A stretch of 64,000 nucleotides of DNA from Pseudomonas helvetica. GTDB taxonomy: Bacteria; Pseudomonadota; Gammaproteobacteria; Pseudomonadales; Pseudomonadaceae. The DNA lies in NCBI RefSeq assembly GCF_039908645.1, contig NZ_CP150917.1, forward strand, positions 5,901,001 to 5,965,000. The letters run 5' to 3'. A program made the translations under genes and the position numbers. The stretch's first letter is position 1. Each line of letters begins with the position of its first letter. Under the pieces are notes generated by a model that was not told the DNA's origin, did not search any database, and saw nothing but the letters and a program-made list of their open reading frames with translations. This document shows positions 58,225 through 64,000 of this stretch, piece by piece.

Positions 58225-59783
58225 GAACGCTCCCGCTCGGCAAATAGTGCCTGGACAAAGGGTTCTGCTTCAAAGGTACGCAAGTCATCGATGCCTTCGC
58301 CGACACCGATGTAGCGAATCGGCAGGCCAAACTGCTTGGCCAGGGCGAAAATCACCCCGCCCTTGGCCGTGCCATCGAGTTTGGTCAAGGCCAGGCCGGT
58401 CAGTTCGACTGTCTGGTTGAATTGTTTGGCCTGACTAATGGCGTTCTGGCCAGTACCAGCGTCGAGCACCAGCAGCACCTCATGCGGCGCATCGGCGTCG
58501 AGTTTACTGATCACCCGGCGAACCTTTTTCAGTTCTTCCATCAGGTTGTCTTTGGTGTGCAGGCGACCGGCGGTATCGGCGATCAGCACATCAATGCCAC
58601 GGGCCTTGGCGGCCTGTACCGCATCGAAGATAACCGAAGCCGAGTCGGCGCCGGTGTGCTGGGCGATCACCGGGATCTTGTTGCGTTCGCCCCAAACCTG
58701 CAATTGCTCGACCGCCGCGGCACGGAAGGTATCACCGGCTGCGAGCATGACTTTCTTGCCTTCAAGCTGCAGCTTCTTCGCCAACTTACCGATGGTGGTG
58801 GTTTTGCCGGCGCCGTTGACGCCGACCACCAGAATCACGAACGGCTTGTTCTGCGAGGTAATTTTCAGCGGCTGCTCGACCGGCTTGAGCATGTTGGCAA
58901 GCTCGGCCTGCAAGGATTTGTACAGTGCATCGGCGTCGGCCAACTGCTTGCGCGCGACCTTCTGGGTCAGGCTCTGGATGATCACCGATGTCGCTTCGAC
59001 ACCCACGTCAGCGGTCAGCAGGCGGGTTTCGATATCTTCGAGCAGTTCGTCATCGATGATCTTCTTGCCGAGGAACAGGCTGGCCATGCCCTCGCCGATG
59101 CTCGCGCTGGTTTTCGACAGACCTTGCTTCAAGCGGGCAAAGAAGCCGGCTTTGGTTTCTTCGGTGCGAACCGGTTCGGCCGCGACCGGAGCCGGAGCCG
59201 CAACCGGTGCAACCGGCGCTGGCGCTGTTACCGGTGCCGCGACAACGGGTGCCGGCACTGGGGCGGGTACAGGTTCTGGAGCACGTTCTGGTGCCACGAA
59301 TGCCGCAATCACCGGCTGAGGCAGATCAGGCTCATCAACTATCAGTTGTTCAGCCGTCGGATCGATGACCGGGACCGGTTCAACCACCAGCAGCTCTACC
59401 GCTTGCTGGACTACTGTCGGCGCAGGAATCGGTGGCGTGATATGCGGCGCCAGCTCGTTTTCGACCAGGGCCACCGGTTCTTCAGCCACCGGCAACGTCA
59501 ACCACGGCTTGTGTACAACTTCCGGCGCGCGCGGTACTTCAGCCACTGGCGCAGGCGCTGGCTCGACAACCGGCTGCACTACCGGCTCGGCTATCGGCAA
59601 TACGGCAGCAGCCGGTGCTTGCGCAACGGGCGCTGCTTCTATTACCGGCTCAGGCGCAACCTCTGGAAGTGGCTGTGGCTGTTCGACGGCGGGTGCCTGC
59701 GGCTTTTTGCGCAGCCATCCGAACAGGCTTTTCTTCTCGCCAGCCGCAGCTGGGGTCTTCTTGTCGTCGTTGGAACCAAACAT
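58221..59783 (-). CDS. ftsY: Signal recognition particle receptor FtsY
   Basis: GTPase receptor that docks SRP-ribosome complexes at the inner membrane. 520 residues. The first 20 residues are basic (MFGSNDDKKTPAAAGEKKSLF, GWLRKKP), then about 170 residues of low complexity rich in Pro, Val, Ala and Glu, then the NG domain from about 210: GVNGAGKTTTIGKLAKKL (G1), DTFRAAAVEQL, DTAGRLHTKDNLMEELKKV (G3), TKLDGTAKGG (G4/5) and YIGVGEGIDDL. Promoter lies in the 59784-60125 gap, which also holds a degenerate repeat. Confidence 0.97.
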   Translation of the reverse strand: MFGSNDDKKTPAAAGEKKSLFGWLRKKPQAPAVEQPQPLPEVAPEPVIEAAPVAQAPAAAVLPIAEPVVQPVVEPAPAPVAEVPRAPEVVHKPWLTLPVAEEPVALVENELAPHITPPIPAPTVVQQAVELLVVEPVPVIDPTAEQLIVDEPDLPQPVIAAFVAPERAPEPVPAPVPAPVVAAPVTAPAPVAPVAAPAPVAAEPVRTEETKAGFFARLKQGLSKTSASIGEGMASLFLGKKIIDDELLEDIETRLLTADVGVEATSVIIQSLTQKVARKQLADADALYKSLQAELANMLKPVEQPLKITSQNKPFVILVVGVNGAGKTTTIGKLAKKLQLEGKKVMLAAGDTFRAAAVEQLQVWGERNKIPVIAQHTGADSASVIFDAVQAAKARGIDVLIADTAGRLHTKDNLMEELKKVRRVISKLDADAPHEVLLVLDAGTGQNAISQAKQFNQTVELTGLALTKLDGTAKGGVIFALAKQFGLPIRYIGVGEGIDDLRTFEAEPFVQALFAERERS

Positions 59784-60125
59784 GGAGGACGGCTATCTCA
59801 CGGTAGCGACGCGCCAATGGCGCCTCGGCAAATAAATATTCGATGCAGAACAGACTGCGTTTCACCCAGCTTGTTCACGCGCAACATTTTGTCGAAGTGC
59901 TCAACAGCACCTCAAGGATCGATTTTACGAAGGACTGAACTGGCAAAATCGGCGAAAAAGCGGAGTTTAGCTGATAAACAGAGGCTTTCCGCCGTGAACC
60001 CATACAGCCTGATCAAGCACAAAAGCCTGATAGGCGTGGCCGCCAGTAAAACGGATCAGTATCCTAGCACCCTCTAGCCCGCTGACGCTAAGACCTAGCG
60101 GGCAGCCCAACAGGTTTAAAAACGA
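59784..60125. other. Divergent intergenic region ftsY/M16
   Basis: 342 bases without a gene. At about 59932-59990 lies a stretch (GGCAAAATCGGCGAAAAAGCGG and on to CTTTCCGCC) similar to the inner part of the thiS-thiG palindromic element. GCCCGCT / AGCGGGC at 60077-60103 forms a hairpin close to the M16 start. No clear promoter hexamers. Confidence 0.45.
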
Positions 60126-61487
60126 ATGAATGCTCTAGCCCGCCGCGCTGCAGGCCTGCTGCTCAGCACAGTTTGTCTGCCCCTTTCAGCTTTGGCTGCC
60201 GCCCCCCAACCGACCCACGAATTCACCCTCGACAACGGCCTCAAGGTCGTCGTGCGCGAGGATCATCGTGCACCCGTCGTCGTTTCCCAGATCTGGTACA
60301 AGGTTGGCTCCAGCTACGAAACCCCGGGCCAGACCGGTTTGTCCCACGCCCTGGAACACATGATGTTCAAGGGCAGCGAGAAAGTCGGCCCCGGCGAAGC
60401 GTCGTTGATCCTGCGCGACCTCGGTGCCGAAGAGAACGCCTTCACCAGCGACGACTACACCGCGTATTACCAGGTGCTGGCGCGTGATCGCCTGGGCGTG
60501 GCCTTTGAACTGGAAGCCGACCGCATGGCCAACCTGCGCCTGCCGGCCGACGAGTTCAGCCGCGAGATCGAAGTGATCAAGGAAGAGCGCCGCATGCGCA
60601 CCGACGACAAGCCGATGGCCAAGGCTTACGAGCGCTTCAAGGCCATGGCCTACCCGGCCAGCGGCTACCACACGCCGACCATCGGCTGGATGGCTGACCT
60701 GGATCGCATGAAGGTCGAAGAACTGCGCCACTGGTATAAATCCTGGTACGTGCCAAACAACGCCACGCTGGTGGTGGTCGGTGACGTAACCCCGGACGAA
60801 GTCAAAGCCCTGGCCCAGCGCTACTTCGGACCGATCCCGAAGCGCGACGTGCCGCCAGCGAAGATTCCGCTGGAACTGGCCGAGCCTGGCGAGCGCCAGA
60901 TCACCCTGCATGTACAGACGCAATTGCCGAGCCTGATGCTGGCCTTCAACGTGCCAAGCATCGCCACCGCGCAAGACAAGCGCTCGGTCAATGCCCTGCG
61001 GTTGATCGCGGCATTGCTTGATGGCGGCTACAGCGCGCGCATCTCGGCGCAACTGGAGCGCGGCGAAGAACTGGTCTCCGGTGGTTCATCGAGCTACGAC
61101 GCCTACACCCGCGGCGACAGCCTGTTTACCTTGTCGGCATCGCCGAACACCCAGAAACACAAAACCATGGCCCAGGTCGAAGCCGGCCTGTGGAAACTGC
61201 TCGAACAGCTGAAAACCACCGCGCCTTCGGTTGATGAAGTTGAACGTGTACGCGCACAAGTGATCGCCGGCCTGGTCTACGAGCGTGACTCGATCACCAG
61301 CCAGGCCACTGCCATTGGTCAGCTGGAAACCGTCGGTCTGTCGTGGAAGTTGATGGACACCGAACTCGCCGAGCTGCAAAGCGTGACACCGGAAGACATC
61401 CAGAAAGCCGCCCGCACCTATTTCACTCGCGAACGTCTCAGCGTTGCGCATGTACTGCCACTGCCCGAGGAAACCGCTCATGAGTGA
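60126..61487 (+). CDS. M16 family zinc metallopeptidase, active partner
   Basis: A 453-residue exported protease (signal peptide LLLSTVCLPLSALAAAP). The inverted zinc motif HxxEH is intact in GLSHALEHMMFKG near residues 73-85, with the third ligand glutamate in AFELEADRMANL. M16B-type two-domain structure, FNVPSIATAQDKRSVNALRLIAALLDGG in the second half. Directly followed, with an 8-base overlap, by a second M16 protein lacking the motif; such pairs form heterodimers. Substrate unknown. Confidence 0.9.
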   Translation: MNALARRAAGLLLSTVCLPLSALAAAPQPTHEFTLDNGLKVVVREDHRAPVVVSQIWYKVGSSYETPGQTGLSHALEHMMFKGSEKVGPGEASLILRDLGAEENAFTSDDYTAYYQVLARDRLGVAFELEADRMANLRLPADEFSREIEVIKEERRMRTDDKPMAKAYERFKAMAYPASGYHTPTIGWMADLDRMKVEELRHWYKSWYVPNNATLVVVGDVTPDEVKALAQRYFGPIPKRDVPPAKIPLELAEPGERQITLHVQTQLPSLMLAFNVPSIATAQDKRSVNALRLIAALLDGGYSARISAQLERGEELVSGGSSSYDAYTRGDSLFTLSASPNTQKHKTMAQVEAGLWKLLEQLKTTAPSVDEVERVRAQVIAGLVYERDSITSQATAIGQLETVGLSWKLMDTELAELQSVTPEDIQKAARTYFTRERLSVAHVLPLPEETAHE

Positions 61488-62970
61488 GAGTAAAAAACCA
61501 CGCCTGGCCCTGATCGGCCTGGTACTCGTCGCACTGGTCGCCGCGCTCAGTTTCTACCTCAGCCGTTCGGCCGAGACCAATGCCAGCGAAACCCTCGACC
61601 AGGCCAAGGCCAGCAAAAAGCTGCAATCACTGGCCGAACTCGACAGTAAAGCGCCGAGCCACCGCACGCTGGACGTGCAAACCTGGAAAACCGCTGAAGG
61701 CTCCAAGGTGCTGTTCGTTGCAGCCCCGGAACTGCCGATGTTCGACATGCGCCTGATCTTCGCTGCCGGCAGCAGTCAGGACGGTGATAAACCAGGTCTG
61801 GCGGTGCTGACCAATGCCATGCTCAACGAAGGTATCGCCGGTAAAGATGTCGGCAAGATCGCTGAAGGCTTCGAAGGCCTTGGCGCAAACTTTGGTAACG
61901 GCGCCTACAAAGACATGGCCGTCGCCACATTGCGCAGCCTGAGTGCTGTGGATAAACGCGAGCCGGCGCTGAAACTGTTCGCTGAAGTGGTCGGCAAACC
62001 GACGTTCCCGACCGACTCATTGGCACGCATCAAGAACCAGTTGCTCGCCGGCTTCGAATACCAGAAGCAGAACCCCGGCAAACTGGCGAGCCTTGAGCTG
62101 ATGAAGCGCCTGTATGGCGACCACCCTTACGCACACTCAAGCGACGGCAATGCGCAAAGTGTGCCGCCGATTACCGTGGCGCAATTGCGGGCCTTCCACG
62201 AGAAAGCCTATGCCGCGGGCAACGTGGTGATTGCACTGGTGGGCGACTTGTCGCGTAGCGAAGCCGAAGCGATTGCCGAACAGATTTCCGTCGCACTGCC
62301 AAAAGGCCCGGCGCTGGCGAAAATCGAACAACCGGCCGAACCACAAGCCAGCATCGGGCACATCGAGTTTCCGTCCAAGCAAACCAACCTGATGCTCGCG
62401 CAACTGGGCATCGACCGTGACGATCCGGACTACGCGGCCGTCTCCTTGGGCAACCAGATTCTCGGTGGCGGCGGCTTTGGCACCCGGCTGATGAGCGAAG
62501 TACGTGAAAAACGCGGCCTGACCTACGGCGTTTATTCCGGTTTCACCCCGATGCAGGTCCGTGGCCCGTTCATGATCAACCTGCAAACCCGCGCCGAAAT
62601 GAGCGAAGGCACGCTCAAACTGGTGCAGGACGTGCTCGCCGACTACTTGAAAACCGGCCCGACCCAGAAAGAACTCGACGACGCCAAACGTGAACTGGCC
62701 GGCAGCTTCCCGCTGTCCAACGCCAGCAACGCCGATATCGTCGGCCAACTGGGCGCCATGGGCTTTTATAACTTGCCGCTGAGTTACCTTGAAGACTTCA
62801 TGCGGCAGTCGCAAAGCCTGACGGTCGAGCAGGTCACCGCGGCAATGAACAAACACCTGAGCACGGACAAAATGGTCATCGTTTCTGCTGGTCCGACCGT
62901 GCCGCAAAAGCCGTTACCGGCCCCAACTGACAAACCATCCGAGCAGCCGCTCGGGGTTCCGGAGCATTAA
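61480..62970 (+). CDS. M16 family peptidase-like protein, inactive partner
   Basis: A 496-residue protein with one N-terminal membrane helix or signal (LALIGLVLVALVAALSFYL). It has the M16 fold, but at the HxxEH position it reads AVLTNAMLNEGIAG, so zinc cannot be bound. The C-terminal half keeps the R/Y substrate pair of inactive subunits (LMSEVREKRGLTYGVYSGF near residues 342-360). It probably completes the active cleft of the upstream protein. The tail PQKPLPAPTDKPSEQP is disordered. Overlaps rsmD by one base. Confidence 0.9.
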   Translation: MSESKKPRLALIGLVLVALVAALSFYLSRSAETNASETLDQAKASKKLQSLAELDSKAPSHRTLDVQTWKTAEGSKVLFVAAPELPMFDMRLIFAAGSSQDGDKPGLAVLTNAMLNEGIAGKDVGKIAEGFEGLGANFGNGAYKDMAVATLRSLSAVDKREPALKLFAEVVGKPTFPTDSLARIKNQLLAGFEYQKQNPGKLASLELMKRLYGDHPYAHSSDGNAQSVPPITVAQLRAFHEKAYAAGNVVIALVGDLSRSEAEAIAEQISVALPKGPALAKIEQPAEPQASIGHIEFPSKQTNLMLAQLGIDRDDPDYAAVSLGNQILGGGGFGTRLMSEVREKRGLTYGVYSGFTPMQVRGPFMINLQTRAEMSEGTLKLVQDVLADYLKTGPTQKELDDAKRELAGSFPLSNASNADIVGQLGAMGFYNLPLSYLEDFMRQSQSLTVEQVTAAMNKHLSTDKMVIVSAGPTVPQKPLPAPTDKPSEQPLGVPEH

Positions 62971-63587
62971 TGGCCAGTCCATCGCGTCCTAAAAAACCTG
63001 TTCATAACGTGCATAACGGCGTGAACCAATTGCGCATCATCGGTGGCGAATGGCGCAGCCGTCGCCTGAGTTTCCCGGACGCGCCAGGCTTGCGCCCGAC
63101 GCCCGACCGCGTGCGTGAAACCCTGTTCAACTGGCTCGCACCGTACGTTGCCGGGGCCAAGGTTCTCGATCCGTTTGCCGGCAGCGGCGCGCTGTTTCTC
63201 GAAGCGCTGTCCCGTGGCGCCGCCATGGGCCAGGCGCTGGACGCCAGCAGCCTGGCGGTTTCCAGCCTGAAAGAACATTTGGGAACGCTGCGTTGCACCG
63301 TCGGCCAGGTACAAACCGCCGATGCCTTGCGTTACCTGGAAACCCAGCCCGCGATCGCCTACGACCTGGTGTTCCTCGATCCACCGTTCAACCAGAACCT
63401 GTTGCCCGCCGTTTGCACATTACTTGAAGAACGCCAATGGCTCGCCGACGACGCGTGGATCTACACTGAAAGTGAGACCGCGCCATCGACCCTCGGTCTG
63501 CCAGGGGGCTGGCGCCTGCACCGGGAGCAAAAGTCCGGGCGGGTCTACTACGCGTTGTGGCACCGTCTGGCAGAGATCGCCGGTTAA
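62970..63587 (+). CDS. rsmD: 16S rRNA m2G966 methyltransferase RsmD
   Basis: Methylates G966 of 16S rRNA. 205 residues. LRIIGGEWRSRRLSFPDAPGLRPTPDRVRETLFNWL is the family N-terminus, VLDPFAGSGALFLEALSRGA the SAM site and LVFLDPPFNQNLL the DPPF catalytic motif. The start ATG at 62970 shares a base with the preceding stop. Confidence 0.95.
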   Translation: MASPSRPKKPVHNVHNGVNQLRIIGGEWRSRRLSFPDAPGLRPTPDRVRETLFNWLAPYVAGAKVLDPFAGSGALFLEALSRGAAMGQALDASSLAVSSLKEHLGTLRCTVGQVQTADALRYLETQPAIAYDLVFLDPPFNQNLLPAVCTLLEERQWLADDAWIYTESETAPSTLGLPGGWRLHREQKSGRVYYALWHRLAEIAG

Positions 63588-63604
63588 TCCACCGGCCTGA
63601 ACAA

Positions 63605-63641
63605 GGCGCGTGCCTGGGGTTAACAATCTCTGGCACGCGCC
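63605..63641. repeat. Hairpin between rsmD and the hydrolase gene
   Basis: GGCGCGTGCC and GGCACGCGCC, perfect 10-base arms 16 bases apart, ending 18 bases before the GTG start of the next gene. No T run. It may act as an mRNA structure near that start or as a weak terminator. Confidence 0.55.
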
Positions 63642-63659
63642 GCTGCATCGAGAACAACC

Positions 63660-64000
63660 GTGCCTACACCGCCTGATCGTTTCATCCCGGCCTTCGGCCT
63701 CGGCAACCCGCATTTGCAAACCTTGTGGGGACCGTTGTGGCGCAAAACCACTCATCTGGATCGACAACGCGAACGTCTGTGGCTCGACGATGGCGACTTC
63801 CTCGATCTCGACTGGCACGGGCCGCACAGCGCCAATGCACCTCTGGTGCTGGTGTTGCATGGATTGACCGGTTCTTCGAACTCACCGTATGTCGCCGGCC
63901 TGCAAAAAGCCCTGTTCGCCCAAGGCTGGGCCAGCGTGGCGCTGAACTGGCGCGGCTGTTCGGGCGAACCGAATCTGTTGCCGCGCAGCTATCATTCCGG
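63660..64000 (+). CDS. Alpha/beta hydrolase, YheT-like (3' end outside window)
   Basis: A GTG-started frame that stays open to the end of the window (113 codons). It reads FIPAFGLGNPHLQTLWGPLWR, the conserved N-terminus of the YheT/UPF0017 hydrolase family, then LVLVLHGLTGSSNSPY with the oxyanion HG motif and ASVALNWRGCSGEPN, ending before the nucleophile elbow. Esterase-type activity is expected, substrate unknown. GTG is chosen because no in-frame ATG precedes the family start. Confidence 0.88.
   Translation, partial: MPTPPDRFIPAFGLGNPHLQTLWGPLWRKTTHLDRQRERLWLDDGDFLDLDWHGPHSANAPLVLVLHGLTGSSNSPYVAGLQKALFAQGWASVALNWRGCSGEPNLLPRSYHS

Noticed and set aside
58422..60077. Plus-strand open frame opposite ftsY
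   Set aside because: Antisense of ftsY's repetitive Pro/Val/Ala region, giving Arg/Tyr/Gly-rich nonsense.

Overview
The window is a chromosomal segment of a Pseudomonas, most likely of the P. fluorescens complex. The evidence is high GC, the gene families present, a gene order that I recall as close to the P. aeruginosa PA0368-PA0432 region, and the dense scatter of short REP palindromes typical of that group. It holds about 61 protein genes, one riboswitch, one IS110-family insertion sequence and no rRNA or tRNA gene that I can see.

Layout. 1-8.2 kb: 3' end of metK, ligB, a DUF1090 protein, a cytochrome c', mltA, a MAPEG protein, two transporters and a thioesterase. 8.3-11 kb: an SAH riboswitch, ahcY and metF, which belong with metK to the activated-methyl cycle. 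11-16.4 kb: a putative glycosyltransferase, a solute-binding protein, the RNA helicase gene rhlE with a long leader, and yceI-yceJ. 16.6-23.4 kb: bioA, rsmE, a divergent D-glutamate-type catabolic cluster (dguC-dguB-dguA / dguR) and a hemolysin III-like protein. 23.5-33.6 kb (minus strand): the Pil-Chp chemosensory operon pilG-pilH-pilI-pilJ-chpA-chpC, which lacks pilK and chpB. 33.8-39.9 kb: gshB, tonB, yqgE/algH, ruvX, pyrR, pyrB and a dihydroorotase homologue without its metal ligands. 39.9-49.4 kb: a TM2 protein, a C40 peptidase, pilT, yggS-proC-yggT-yggU, metX-metW-DUF4426-rdgB-hemW and a DUF3392 protein. 49.4-52.2 kb: an accessory pocket with kptA, an unknown secreted protein and the IS110 element. 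52.2-64 kb: trmB, thiG, thiS, a DUF423 protein, mtgA, rpoH, ftsX-ftsE-ftsY, a pair of M16 peptidase-like proteins, rsmD and the start of a hydrolase.

How the parts fit. Methionine and SAM metabolism is represented several times (metK, ahcY, metF, metX, metW). Type IV pilus control (Pil-Chp, PilT, the neighbouring TonB) and envelope building (MltA, MtgA, the C40 peptidase, FtsEX) are the other themes. Most intergenic gaps carry REP singlets or inverted REP pairs (REPINs) of at least three sequence types.

The most interesting object is the IS110 element at 51026-52193. It sits exactly inside the right arm of a REPIN. Its 200-nt non-coding left end can be folded by eye into two loops of the bridge-RNA type: the first carries segments matching both sides of the REP target, the second carries segments matching the element's own ends. 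If this is right, the sequence shows how the element is guided to REP repeats.
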